Notes: generated from the letters alone by a model not told the origin. Shown: positions 23,327 to 33,775, counted from the first letter of the stretch. The stretch is 64,000 nucleotides of DNA from Fallopia convolvulus (GCA_964016875.1 OZ024733.1:21123324-21187323); one strand, 5' to 3'. Translations and numbers: made by a program.

Positions 23327-24930
23327 TTAAGCATGAAAATCACGGAATTTCTTCAAAAGATCATAGTAATATTCCCAGGTTGCTTCCTCCAGAGGTTGAT
23401 TAACCCACTTGACCAACACCTGAGTTGGAGCCTTCCCCTGCCTATTAACCATCTTCCGTTCTAGTATACTTTCTGGCTTCTTAACTATTGCATCAGCAAG
23501 AATGGCAGGAAGAGTAGTAGATGAAGAAGCAACACCCACATGCTGTTTCAATTGAGAAACATGAAAGACTGGATGAATTTGGGAAGTAGAAGGAAGTTCC
23601 AATTTATATGCCACTTTCCCAATCCTGTCTATGACCTTATAGGGCCCATAATATTTTGGTGCCAATTTCTGAGATGATCTCAAACTCACAAAGTGCTGTC
23701 GGTATGGATGAAGCTTTACATACACAAAATCACCAAGATCAAAATTTCTGTCGCTTCTATGAGAATTAGCAACTTGCTCCATACGATGCTGCGCACGCAA
23801 TAAGTGGAATTTGAGAATCTTTATCATATTTTCTCGCTCCTGCAAACATTTGGCTACAACATCCACTTTGGATTCACCAGGAAGATATGGTAAATGATGT
23901 GGTGGTGCTTGACCATAAACAACTTCATAAGGAGTAATCTGAGTGGCAGAATGGAATGAAGTATTGTACCAAAACTCTGCTAAAGGAAGCCATTTGCTCC
24001 ACATATGAGGCCTATCACTTGTCATACACCTCAAATACGTTTCAATGCATCTATTGACCACTTCCGTTTGGCCATCCGATTGAGGATGATAAGCACTAGA
24101 CAAATTTAAAGAGACTCCTTGCAAAGTGAATAATTCCTGCCAGAAGTCACTAAGAAACACAGCATCTCTGTCACTAACTATGGAACGAGGAAAGCCATGC
24201 AGTTTGAATATATTGTCGAGATAAACCTGGGCTACTGAAGAGGCTGAGTAAGGGTGAGCAAGAGCTACAAAATGAGCTGCCTTGCTTAGTCTGTCAACTA
24301 CTACCAGAATAACTGATTTCCCAAAAGATAGAGGTAAACCAGTAATGAAATCCATAGAAACATCAGTCCATATTGATTCGGGTATAGGAAGAGGTTGAAT
24401 CAAACCTGGTGAAGCAGCATTATCATATTTGCATTGTTGACAAACTGAACAACCTCTTATATAACTCTGAATATCTTTCAACATACCTTTCCAGTAGAAC
24501 AGACTCTTAACCCTTTGATAAGTGACATCTCGCCCAGAATGACCACTAGTACCAAAACAATGCAGCCAGTCCATAATTTTGTTTCTGAGGTTACCATCTT
24601 GAGGAACTACTAATTTGCTCTTTCTCCTCAATAATTCCTTACTCCAGGAATAATGTTTCTTAGCTTTCGAATTGTTCTTTAAAGACTGAATTATCTGCTG
24701 TACATTTGCATCAGATTCATAAGCCAACTGAATTTGTTGTAGAATATCACATTCCAACACAGACAAGGCCATATGTAAAACTTCAGCTCCATCTACCCTT
24801 GATAATGCATCAGCTGGCAGATTTTCCCTGCCTTCGCGATACTGAATCTCATAATCAAATTCCAGCAACTTAGGTAACCATTGTTGCTGGATTGGAGTAT
24901 TGAGACGTTGCTCCAACAAATACCCTGTGT
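23327..24930 (-). pseudogene. Gypsy B integrase with chromodomain-like tail, frame-shifted from RT
   Basis: The frame opens just after the RNase H deletion (LEQRLNTPIQQQWLPKLLEF, then REGRENLPADALSR). The zinc-binding part reads HCFGTSGHSGRDVTYQ and CSVCQQCK. The catalytic core shows DVSMDFITGLP, VSDRDAVF and SDGQTEVVNR. The C-terminal region has GDFVYVKLHPYRQ and ends with a chromodomain-like stretch (ILERKMVNRQG, VLVKWVNQPLEEATWE). It inserts cDNA, and the tail is thought to guide it to chromatin. It reads open for about 530 residues to 23327 without internal stops, unlike most elements here. Confidence 0.9.
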
Positions 24931-26469
24931 TGAAGCATCAGTCTCCACCAAAAAAGGCCTATCAAACCGAGGCAATGCCAACACAGGTGTTGCACATAAT
25001 GCTGTCTTAAGGGTAACAAAAGCAACATCAGCTTCTTCAGTCCAATCAAAAGCATCCTTCCTTGTCAACAATGTTAAGGGTCGAGCAATAACTCCAAAAC
25101 TTTTCACAAATCGCCTATAGTAACCAGCCAACCCAAGGAACCCCCTTAATTGCTTCAAATTCTTAGGTGTTGGCCACTCAAACACAACCTTGATCTTACT
25201 CGGATCTGTTGCTACCCCCTGTGCTGAAATAAAATGACCTAGATACTCTACTCTGTCAGTAGCAAATGAACACTTGCTTCTTTTAGCAAACAAGTGATTG
25301 CATCTCATAACTTCAAATACAGCACCTAAGTGTTGTACATGATCATCCATAGAAGAGCTGTAAATCAATATATCATCAAAGAAGATCAATACTGATTTCT
25401 TGAGGAACTTCCTGAAAACTGCATTCATTAAACTCTGAAAAGTAGCCGGAGCATTTGTTAACCCAAAAGGCATTACCAAATACTCGTAATGACCATTGTG
25501 TGTTTTGAAAGCCGTTTTATGCACATCCAATGGATCCATTCTGACCTGATGATAGCCAGACTTGAGATCAATCTTTGAATAAACTGATGAGCCACCCAAT
25601 TCATCCAACAAATCTTCAATGATAGGAATAGGAAACCTATCTTTGATTGTCAATCCATTCAAGCTTCTATAATCCACACACAATCTCCACGATCCATCCT
25701 TCTTTTTTACCAAAACAACCGGTGAAGCATACGCACTAGAACTCGTCTGAATAATACCATCTCTGAGCATTTCTTGAACCATCTTATCAATCTCATTCTT
25801 TTGATAGACAGCATACCGATAAGGCCTTTGATTTACTGGATTAACTCCTTCCATTAACAGAATTTTATGGTCAAATCCTTCTCTGGATGGAGGCAACTGA
25901 GTAGGAACTTGAAAAATATCATCATACTGTTCTAACAAGGCAGAAATGCTAGGGTGAACCTCATCCTTAACAGAGGTAGACATAGCGCAAAGAGAGATCC
26001 CAGACTCATCAATATCAGATGAAACATATAACATAGCAAGCTGAATCTGTTGTGCAACCACCTTGTTAACCCTCTTAGCTCGTATCTCCCTTACTGAACC
26101 CTGTTTCAACCCATTCAAAAGAATCTTCTTGCCATCCAACTTAAATTCCATAACTAGATTTTTGAAATCCCATTTAATAGGACCCAAGGTTTCTAGCCAT
26201 TGGATTCCAAGTACCATATCACAGCAACCCAACGGAATAACCATAAGATCAGCCTGAAATGTAGTTTGTTGGAAACTCCACTCAAACTTCTCAATCTTGG
26301 CACTAACTTGCAAGGAACTACCATCAGCTACTGTTACCTTAGTTGACCCTGCAGGATGCATTTTACAACCCAAGAGCTCTGCAACTTTCTTATCAATAAA
26401 GTTGTGTGTACTTCCTGAGTCCACAAGAATGAACAAGACTTTCTTCCCATACATTCCTTTCACCCTCAT
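24925..26469 (-). pseudogene. Gypsy B protease and reverse transcriptase; RNase H deleted
   Basis: Protease: LVDSGSTHNFIDKKVAELLG near the start (26469 leftward), then VLGIQWLETLG. RT: YASPVVLVKKKDGSWRLCVDY, KIDLKSGYHQVRMDP, MPFGLTNAPATFQSLMN, catalytic FFDDILIYSSS and FLGLAGYYRRFVKSFG. The frame is open through RT to FLVETDAST, the very start of RNase H, then jumps near 24925 to sequence that should follow RNase H by roughly 75-80 residues and continues in another frame. An internal deletion therefore removed RNase H, which normally degrades the RNA template and makes the plus-strand primer. Confidence 0.9.
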
Positions 26470-27596
26470 AGTCCTAAAATTGACACTCCTGCAACAGCAT
26501 TGACAGAAATCTGCATCTGATCTTCTTCCTCCGCTGTTGGCTCAATACAATCCTCTTCTTGATCAGAATCATCATCCAAATCTAACATATACAACTGTGT
26601 CTTCTTGTGTTTTAATTGATGACCAGGTGTAAACTTTTCATCACAATAGTAGCACAACCCCTTAGATCTTCTCTCATTTAATTCTTCGCTGGTGAGAAAT
26701 TTCCTGGGAACATTTATGCTTTCTTTAGGCTTGCTTCCCAAAAGACCATCAGATTTTGCTTCTGGTTCTTTTCTTGAGAAAGCAAAATTCTTATTGTTGT
26801 TGAATGTTGGTTTGTTTCCACCTTGAAACTGACCAAATTGTTTCCTCGGATGTGCTGTTTCATACAACTTACCTAACATGAAGCAATGCCTTACTGTTTT
26901 TGGCTGAAACATCCGCACATGCATCTGAGTTTCAGTACGTAATCCAGCAAGATAAGCGCTCACCAAATAATCTTCCGGCAGAATCACCCTATTTCTGATT
27001 GCCTCAAATTGGTCATGATACTCACAAATTCCCTGAGTCTCCTGCAAATTCTTCAATTCAGCGATTGGATCATCCAGCAATTCACCAAATCTTTCCAAGA
27101 TTACTGACTTGTAGCACGCCCAATCAGCCAAGATTCTTTGACCACTTTCTGTTTGAGCCAAAGGCTGATGCCAAGTTGCAGCTTGATCATCAAAATGAAT
27201 GGATGCCAATCCTACCTTTAGTTCCGGAGGAGTGTGATCGATCGAAAAAAACTGCTCAATCTTGAATAACCAATCCTTCACCTTGTCACCATTGAAACGT
27301 GGGAAATCAATTTTTGATAGGCGTGTAACACCAGAATAACCCTGCTGCCTGTGACGCCCTTGCTCTTGCAAGTTTTGAGCTCCAATGATCGAAACATCGA
27401 CTTCTCTGGAATTGTGCTCTCCCGAAATCGGATGAACTGGTAGGGCTTTGATCGCCGCGAACAAAGAAGCCAATCCTTCTTTGAATTCAGAATCAAGCTT
27501 CTGCATCCTTGCTTCCAGATCCACAAATTTCGAAGCCACTGCTTCTTCTGCTTCACGAACAGCCGCCTCCTTCAACAGATCTTGTGATCTCGTCAT
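26466..27596 (-). CDS. Gypsy B gag
   Basis: Open for 376 codons from ATG at 27596 (MTRSQDLLKEAAVREAEEAV), just downstream of the PBS. An N-terminal coiled-coil-like segment (residues about 5-50) precedes the retrotransposon gag core (SKIDFPRFNGDKVKDWLFKI, FSIDHTPPELKVGLASIHF). Near residue 320 there is a zinc-knuckle relative, GLCYYCDEKFTPGHQLKHKK, in which the last expected Cys is Leu. An acidic tail follows. Gag overlaps the pol frame by 4 bp (26466-26469), so pol would need frameshifting or re-initiation. Gag forms the particle that packages element RNA. The frame is intact and could still be expressed. Confidence 0.88.
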   Translation of the reverse strand: MTRSQDLLKEAAVREAEEAVASKFVDLEARMQKLDSEFKEGLASLFAAIKALPVHPISGEHNSREVDVSIIGAQNLQEQGRHRQQGYSGVTRLSKIDFPRFNGDKVKDWLFKIEQFFSIDHTPPELKVGLASIHFDDQAATWHQPLAQTESGQRILADWACYKSVILERFGELLDDPIAELKNLQETQGICEYHDQFEAIRNRVILPEDYLVSAYLAGLRTETQMHVRMFQPKTVRHCFMLGKLYETAHPRKQFGQFQGGNKPTFNNNKNFAFSRKEPEAKSDGLLGSKPKESINVPRKFLTSEELNERRSKGLCYYCDEKFTPGHQLKHKKTQLYMLDLDDDSDQEEDCIEPTAEEEDQMQISVNAVAGVSILGL

Positions 27597-27603
27597 GTCC
27601 GCA

Positions 27604-27623
27604 GGTCGCCGGCTCTGATACCA
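27604..27623 (-). other. Gypsy B primer binding site
   Basis: The minus strand reads TGGTATCAGAGCCGGCGACC, a full match to the plant tRNA-iMet priming word TGGTATCAGAGC, one base inside the 5' LTR. Confidence 0.92.
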
Positions 27624-27624
27624 C

Positions 27625-27983
27625 TAATACAGAAAATCTGTATTATTCCAAATGCTAGAGAAATTTGAGCTAATGTTCAACAGAATGAACAACAACTCAA
27701 TCAACTCACCAGATGATTGATCGGATTGAAGAAACACAATCAACTAAATGAGATTGAAGGGAGAATTTGATGAAATTGATAGATGAGAGAGATATTGGGA
27801 TAAAAGAGGAATTGTTAATATTCTGAATGAATCCAATACAAGCTCGCCATTGCTTATTTAAAGACAATGGTCTCTCAACAGAATTGTAAACAGAATTGTA
27901 AGAGAACGTACAAGATTATTACACGTGTCTAATTGAGAACCACACGATCTAATTCTGTTAGAACAATCGTTTTCACTGTATCA
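27625..27983 (-). repeat. Gypsy B 5' LTR
   Basis: 359 bp, the near-identical partner of 22930-23288. It adjoins the PBS and therefore is the 5' LTR for minus-strand transcription. Confidence 0.93.
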
Positions 27984-27988
27984 ATTCA

Positions 27989-30661
27989 CTCTATAGAGCA
28001 GGAGTACGAAGAGGGTATATAGAAAATAGGGTTTGTAAAATCGATTGAACAGAGCAATAGAGCTAGGAGGAGAAGTATTTGCAATGGGTTAGGGATTTGG
28101 AAGAGGAAGAAGTTAGGGTTCTTAATTCTTCTTGGAGTTGCTTGAAGGCGATGGGCCTAATCTTCTTGAGGTAAGTCGACCATTCCTTTTGCCTTAAATT
28201 TGTTGTACCACCGCCGATTTGTACATGGCTGAGTTCGTTTTTTTTTTCTGTTTCAGGGGGGCGTATCATGGAGGAGTCTCTGTGGCCATAAGTCGTCATG
28301 AGACCATAAGTCGTCATAATCTCATGAATACCAATGGAAACAAAGCTATTAGGACTTAATCCTAAGCTTCTAAACAAAAGCCCCAAATTGATTTCACAAA
28401 ATTCTGCCGATAAGACGAGCGAGATGGTGAAGCTAGGGTTTCAGTTTCTGCTTGATGCAAAGAGCGTTCAGAAAGGGAGGGGGGACAGAGAGTGAGTGGA
28501 AGTTGGTGGCTGCAATTTCCACTAGTGTTTGAGTTGGTGGCTGCAATTTCTTTGACAGAGAAGGAAAAGGAATATCTCCAGATTTCTTTGTGCCCTCCTC
28601 TACATGAATCAGGTGCGTAGCTCAGTAACTTGTGCCCTTCATTATGCTACAAAATCTACTTGTGTAGGACTTTTTGTTTTATAAACTAATTACATTCTAG
28701 GAATTTTGAGATAAAGATAAGGAAGGTTATGAATCTAGAGTATTCTTTTCTCAAATTATGTTTCCCTAAGAAATTATAGTACAAAGCAACTTGCTTATGA
28801 TGTTTGAGGAAAACTGAGGTGATAGATAAACTGAAGCCTATATAATATAGTGGAAGAGGTTCTTCCTGTTCATGGAAGTCTTAGGACCGATGACAGAGAA
28901 TTTTGTACAGACTGTTGGTCCTCAAGGAGAACTAGGGTATTAGATGGAAGAGGAATCCAATGTGGGTTAAAGCTAAAACTGAGGAGCTTCGTATATCTTG
29001 AGTTTTATGACTGTTGTGCTTTGTTATAGTGTTGTACATGGTTAGGTCTTAGCTCCTTCGTCTTTGGGATTTCTCTGTTAATTTTCTTCTATGTACTTCT
29101 GTTATTGACTCAAGTACGAATTTACTAACAAGCTGCAAAATAAATGTTCATTTTAGTAGTATTAGAAATTGTCTTAGTTTTTGGTAAAGGTGGAAGGGCA
29201 TTCATCAGTAAAAATCTGGAGTTGCAGTTGACAGAGAAAGGAAAGGAAGGGTTAGGGGGTTAATATATACAGTACATATATACTGATATATGCAGATTGC
29301 AGAGGAGTTATACAAGAGGGAGAAAGAGGAAAGTGGTGGTAGTATAAAGGAAGAAAAGAAAAAAAGAGTCTTTTGGTGTGGTGTCAGTAAAGCTCATTCC
29401 ATGTATCAATGACTGTCCTTCATTAATTCCTCTTCTTTAATTACTTCCTTGCTTTCTTCTGATCACATGATATACTTGTGGAGTATTGTTTGGTTTCCTA
29501 CCATTTTCTTTATATGGTGTTCTTCAAGCATGTGATACAATACGCATTTATCCCTTGTCAGGCCTGCCCTGCTATATACGAGTCTATATATTATATATTC
29601 CATAACTCGATTGAAAGTAAGCCCAGATGTTCCTTTTGGCTCAAATGCCTTAATAATGGTACATTCGATCTGAAAAATAGTTAACAATTGCTTTTCTGAA
29701 TACAAGTAATATACTACTCTATTTGATCAAATGTATATTTGTGGTTTTAGTTTTGACACAATTTTTAAGAATAATATTAACTAGCTCAATATTCTAGGAT
29801 TTTAAAAAATCTAGAGATGTCCTGTGTTTAAAGGGCTTCTACCTTGGTCTAGCCATTTCTTTGATTTCTTCTTTGTGGTATTATTTAGGTCTTTTGGCAA
29901 ATATTGACATTGAATCAGAGAATACATGTTTTTTGAAAAGTGCTCAGATTAACTTATATATATGTCTTGCATAATATCTATTGAACTACATTACATTTCT
30001 CTTTCAAATTTAGTCTTTTCTAAGCAATAGTCTATGGAAGTTTTGCTGAATCATGTTGTCATTAAACAATGTGATATATATGATGTGGCTTCACTTTTTG
30101 TTATGTGAATTATACATGATTAGCATTAATTAGCTTCTATCAATGCTTTCCCAGGCAATTTGATGTATGGGATTATTTTGTAGTTGTTTATTGCCATTTA
30201 ATGCTTTTATTCTATCTAGAAGTTCAAATTTTCTTTTGATTAAGCTTTTATGATCTAACTATCTGTTGTTAGTTGCCATCATGAGCTCAAGATAGTAGAA
30301 TTAATGGGACATTGGGCAGTGTTAATGACAACAAAGAGACCTTTAATTAGACCGGTGCTCTCTTTTAACTTTACACTTCTTTCTCTTTGTATTTAAAATT
30401 TATCATTTTAGAAAGAACCTTTAGATACATTAAGGACATTGAAAGGGAGAGAATGAACACTTGCTTTGACATGGAAAAAAAACACAATTTATAGAACTTT
30501 TTTTTGAAGTTGTACTCGTACAAGGTACGGGGCAAATACACTAGTTAACAATCATTTACGAAAAGATGAACGTTGAAGTAACCAAATATGTTTTAGATAA
30601 ATAATGTGCATCTACTTGTTTCATCAGCTTACCAATTGGGTGTTAATTATGTATCTGGCAG
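27989..30661. other. Unassigned DNA inside the TIR-type remnant
   Basis: Moderately AT-rich sequence with an intron-like texture. A minus-strand frame at 28063-28386 (107 aa) has no recognisable domain. Purine-rich stretches occur at 28440-28580 and 29200-29370. Its position beside the FtsZ2 exons suggests host-derived or intronic sequence carried by the transposon, but I could not identify a source gene. Confidence 0.35.
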
Positions 30662-30994
30662 GCGAATGTTGTTGCAGAGGTCATATATGATCTTGTTGAT
30701 CCAAGTGCGAATCTAATCTTTGGGGGCAGTTATAGACCCTTCTCCTAGTGGTTAAGTGAGTATTCTTACATCCTCTTGATCATAGGATACCGTATCATTT
30801 TTCCTGTCTACAACTTCATTACATAATTGGAACACTTTCAAACAGAAAAGAAAAATATTCCCTCTCTCCCTATCATAATGTTGTTGAACTTGTGCTTGGA
30901 TAGTTACATTTCTGATTATCTTTCCATCTGTACCTTAACTAATTTATCTTTTAGGTGAGCATAACTTTGATTGCTACTGGATTCAAGCGACAAG
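30662..30994 (+). pseudogene. FtsZ2: Captured FtsZ2 gene fragment: two exons with their intron
   Basis: Exon 30662-30755 follows an acceptor (CTGGCAG) and reads ANVVAEVIYDLVDPSANLIF before a one-base G insertion in a G run shifts the frame. With the shift ignored, the next residues are GAVIDPSPSG. A TAA stands where the conserved Gln codon is expected, followed by the donor GTGAGT (30756). After a 199-bp intron ending TTTTAG, exon 30955-30994 reads VSITLIATGFKRQ and ends at a possible donor GTAACA. This is the C-terminal end of the GTPase fold of FtsZ2, the tubulin-like protein of the plastid division ring. Many changes from expected FtsZ2 are C to T or G to A, as in methylated transposon DNA. 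Keeping the intron shows DNA-level capture, not a retrocopy. Confidence 0.85.
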
Positions 30995-31763
30995 GTAACA
31001 AGGACAGTGAGACAATTCTCTCCACACTTGGCTGCTAAGATGAGAGGCCTCCACTTATGTGAGCATGTTCACTTGAATTTACTTTCGATATCCTTTATGC
31101 TTCTGCACACTAATTGTTTTTCCTGTTATGGATACCAGGTCTGTTATCCGTGGACGTCCTCGTTGGGTGTTTGTCTTCATTTTCTCTGCTGGTACATTGA
31201 CTCTCCTCTAGAAAATTAATCATGTTCGTTTTATAAAATTTATTCTTTTGATTTCATTTACAAGATGTTTATTAATTTTGTTACTATGTAATAACTATTT
31301 CATTTACAAGATGCATATTAATTTTGTGACCATCTAATAACTAGTAATTATTATCTAATAATTAGTTCAATAGTTTTTTTTTTCATGAAAGCTCGAGTGC
31401 AATTGTTATGTAGAAGATTAATGAAGGAACATGGGATCTGGATGTGTTACTTCAATTAGAATATGGTTCACGGTGCTCTCATTATTTGTATATATACTTA
31501 TCGTACTTTATTCATTTTATTTTGCAGGTGCTTTTGGTTTGATGATAATTAGGTATGGGCCGACATAGTTTGAGGCAAGTTCTTAACATAAAAGTGGTCA
31601 ACAACTTGGTTTTGCTTGCTCCTGATGAATATGCATGCAGTAAAATGTAAATTCAAGTTGGAACATTATCTATGTAATTAATAATAGTATGATACTATTA
31701 TATATGCACTTAAATGTAAATTCAAGTTGGAACATTATCTATGTAATTAATAATGGCAGAATA
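30995..31763. other. Unassigned DNA right of the FtsZ2 fragment
   Basis: An 82-codon plus-strand frame (30971-31219) overlaps the FtsZ2 exon out of frame and has no known domain. The sequence near 31140-31210 looks exon-like in composition but I cannot name it. A 46-bp direct duplication (31650-31690 and 31710-31750, around AAATGTAAATTCAAGTTGG) precedes the MITE. Confidence 0.35.
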
Positions 31764-32223
31764 CATCAACAGACCCCTGTACTTATATTTTTTTTCCTAT
31801 TGGACCCTTGTACTAAAAAATATTCAAACAGACTCCTGTACTGCCCCCAATTTTGCCTATTGTACACTTTCAATCTTATTCTCCTTCCAGTGTACATCAC
31901 GCACCTTATGTGTCATGTTATTTTGCCAAATAAGCCAAAATGGTCAAATACATACATGTTAATTTGGCAAAATACGTACATGTTACATAAGGCGCGTGAA
32001 GACTTGAAAGTGTTCAATAGGCAAAATAACATGTACGTATTTGACCATTTTGGCTTATTTGGCAAAATAACATGACACATAAGGTGCGTGATGTACACTG
32101 GAAGGAGAATAAGATTGAAGTGTTCAATAGGCAAAATTGGGGGCAGTACAGGGGTCTGTTTGAACATTTTTTAGTACGGGGGTCCAATAGGAAAAAAAGT
32201 ATAAGTACAGGGGTCTGTTGATG
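31764..32223. mobile_element. Foldback MITE with about 200-bp inverted arms
   Basis: The left arm starts CATCAACAGACCCCTGTACT and the right arm is its near-perfect reverse complement over about 200 bp, leaving a short central loop near 31970-32020. TA flanks both ends (31762-31763 and 32224-32225), which could be a TA target duplication. No coding capacity; the 84-128 aa frames are translations of the hairpin. RNA read through it would fold into one long hairpin. Confidence 0.85.
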
Positions 32224-32259
32224 TAAATTTATATAAATTTAAGCATAATAGAATACTAA

Positions 32260-32655
32260 AATGCCTATAAAACCGCTGCAATTGCCCATAATAACCGATG
32301 TAATTTTCACGTTAAACGCAGCCATAGTATACAAAAAACCGCTGCAATTGACAAAGATAACCGCTACCATTAGCGCAAAACCGCCGCAATTGCTTTATAA
32401 AACCGCCGCAATTGCTTTATAAAACCGCCGCAATAGGTAAAGTTAAAACCGCCCCCTTAGACGCTATAGCAACGGTTGTTTCAGCCTATAGTGGCGTTTT
32501 CTGATTTCAATTGGTAACCGCTGCTATAGCTTTCAAAACCGCCACTATAGATCTATAACAACGCCAGCGGATGTAGCGGTTAGAAAACCGTCACCTTAGG
32601 TCTTTAGTTGCGGTTTGAGCGTATTTGGTGGTGGTTTTTGACCGCTACAACCGCC
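32260..32655. repeat. Subterminal repeats, right cluster (AACCGCC type)
   Basis: At least ten copies of AAAACCGCCGCAATTGC or variants, the inverse of the cluster at 22590-22840. They mark the other edge of the TIR-type remnant. Confidence 0.7.
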
Positions 32656-32658
32656 ACC

Positions 32659-33626
32659 TTTGAGTTCTGTATTACAGAACATAGGAGAAGAGGCAGGGGA
32701 GATAGCCGGCGGTCACGGGCGGCGCGAACCAGGGACGACGGTGAGGGCTCGGCGGCACCGGTGTGGCTCGGCGGAGGCAGGGGCGATCCGGCGTGGGCAG
32801 GGGCGGTCCGGCGGGGCTCCAAGGGAGAGAAAGAGGGTGTTTGGTGGTGTTTTAATGGAGGAACAAGGACTTGAGTAGGCTGAATTTTTGGACAAAAGAG
32901 AGAGTAATTGCAATGAGAGGGAGAAGGGAGAGTGAATGTGTGTTGACAATGGTGGATAGAAGGCCTTTTTATAGGCAAATTTGGGAAAGCTTGCAATCCT
33001 TGTCCATGGCTATGGACCAATGGAGGAAGGGAGGATGCTCCATGATTGGTCAAGGGTGTGTTTGTTGACGGTGATGGGAGGATGATGCAACAATGGTGGT
33101 CTTGCAAGCAAAGGGAGGTGGGAGAAGGCATGCAATGGCCAAATTTCATTCACGTCACTTCCATCAGACAGTAGTCTGATGTCTAGTTTGGAGAAGGAAG
33201 AGATTAATTGATATAAGTTAATACGGACGGGGTGATCTAGTAAGAAAGTGCAATTGGTCTAGCGGATGAGAGGGTGGGGCGTGTGGGGAGAGTGGCAAGA
33301 GGTCTCGGGTTCAAGTCCCGGCTCTTGCATTCTTTTTACAAGACTTGTAATTAGATTTTAAAGCCTTAATGTAATTTATTTTATTTAAGAGAATTCGATC
33401 TCTATAAGGCATTATTTTTATTTAATGTCTTTTTATTTATTCATGACCCTTATACTATTTTATTGGACTTTATTTAATTTAATTTACTTGATCATCTCTT
33501 TTTAAAGAGAAATAAGGGTTATTATGATATATTAAAAATTCTCTTTTTATTTAGAGAAAATAGTTTATTCTAATAAATATTATATTATATTCGGTTTAAA
33601 AACCTTGGAATATTGCGGATATTACA
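32659..33626 (-). mobile_element. Gypsy A left LTR, inner segment
   Basis: Aligns with 43367-44315 and ends GGATATTACA immediately before the polypurine tract, so it is the U3 start of the 3' LTR. It contains a short palindrome TTCTGTATTACAGAA at 32660, a GC-rich zone (32690-32830) and a tRNA-like motif (33249-33331). The 181-codon minus-strand frame across it (MKFGHCMPSPTSLCLQDHHC...) is Pro/Ser-rich and is partly kept in the other LTR (152 codons), but nothing suggests a protein. Confidence 0.88.
33249..33331 (+). ncRNA. tRNA-like / SINE-head motif in gypsy A LTR (left copy)
   Basis: TGGTCTAGCGG (33255-33265) fits the Pol III A box, GGTTCAAGTCC (33308-33318) fits the B box, and CTTTTT follows at 33332. 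The ends TGCAA and TTGCA can pair, as can the T-arm TCGGG/CCCGG. An alternative 7-bp pairing, GCAAGAG with CTCTTGC, brackets the T arm. The 53-bp A-to-B spacing suits a tRNA with a long variable arm or a SINE head. No anticodon arm is convincing, so it is not called a functional tRNA. Confidence 0.45.
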
Positions 33627-33775
33627 ATAGTACCCCCTTAAATTAGTTTCGTCCCCGAAACTAGAGAAAAGTAGGGCGGTACCAAGATGGGACAGGAAGA
33701 TAACTACAAAACATCACAACGTGTGAAAATAGTACGGGGTCTAGTACCCCCTTAAAAAGATAAAACTACTGCTTC
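33627..33775 (-). other. Gypsy A polypurine tract and 3' untranslated segment
   Basis: On the minus strand AATTTAAGGGGGTACTAT directly precedes the LTR start TGTAATATCC, the expected primer for plus-strand synthesis. A second purine-rich patch with a G run (TTTAAGGGGGTACTAGACC) sits about 100 bp upstream (33741-33760). Confidence 0.7.

Larger units (their letters stand above)
22930..27983 (-). mobile_element. Gypsy B: young Reina-like chromovirus (5054 bp)
   Basis: Two 359-bp LTRs (22930-23288 and 27625-27983) differ at only three sites. The target duplication ATTCA flanks it (22925-22929 and 27984-27988). On the minus strand the LTR reads TGATACAG...CTGTATTA, a non-canonical TG...TA end. 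A full tRNA-iMet PBS lies at 27604-27623, and a purine tract AAAAGAGGGAGATT abuts the other LTR. Gag and pol occupy the interior with a chromodomain-like C-terminus. Size and short LTRs suggest the Reina group. RNase H is deleted, so this copy is probably not autonomous. Confidence 0.93.
22579..32658. mobile_element. TIR-type (CACTA-like) transposon remnant with captured host DNA, hosting other elements
   Basis: The left edge reads CTACTACAATTAAAGCC, close to a CACTA-type terminus lacking its first two bases. Next come dense GGCGGTT-type repeats (22590-22770). The right edge (32260-32655) carries the same motif inverted (AACCGCCGCAATTGC, AACCGCTGCAATTG). Inverted subterminal clusters at both edges are how I recognise it. 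No transposase, exact right terminus or clean target duplication was found, and the right end stops at CCGCCACC against gypsy A LTR. Inside lie gypsy B, two FtsZ2 exons, a foldback MITE and unassigned DNA. Excluding later insertions, the element is about 4.5 kb. The family assignment is an inference. Confidence 0.55.

Noticed and set aside
31000..31219. Continuation of FtsZ2 beyond 30994
   Set aside because: The sequence after GFKRQ does not continue with anything FtsZ2-like in any frame, and a possible splice donor sits at that point.
31689..32167. Frames of 84-128 aa on both strands
   Set aside because: Both are readings of the foldback MITE arms and are therefore near mirror images of each other.
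32604..33149. 181-codon minus-strand frame, partly repeated at 43380-43838
   Set aside because: It lies in the gypsy A LTR, is Pro/Ser/His-rich simple sequence, and differs between the two LTRs by an indel that changes its C-terminus. No domain is visible.
33249..33331. Functional tRNA gene
   Set aside because: A and B boxes fit, but no convincing anticodon stem-loop, and it lies in an LTR present twice. Reported as tRNA-like only.
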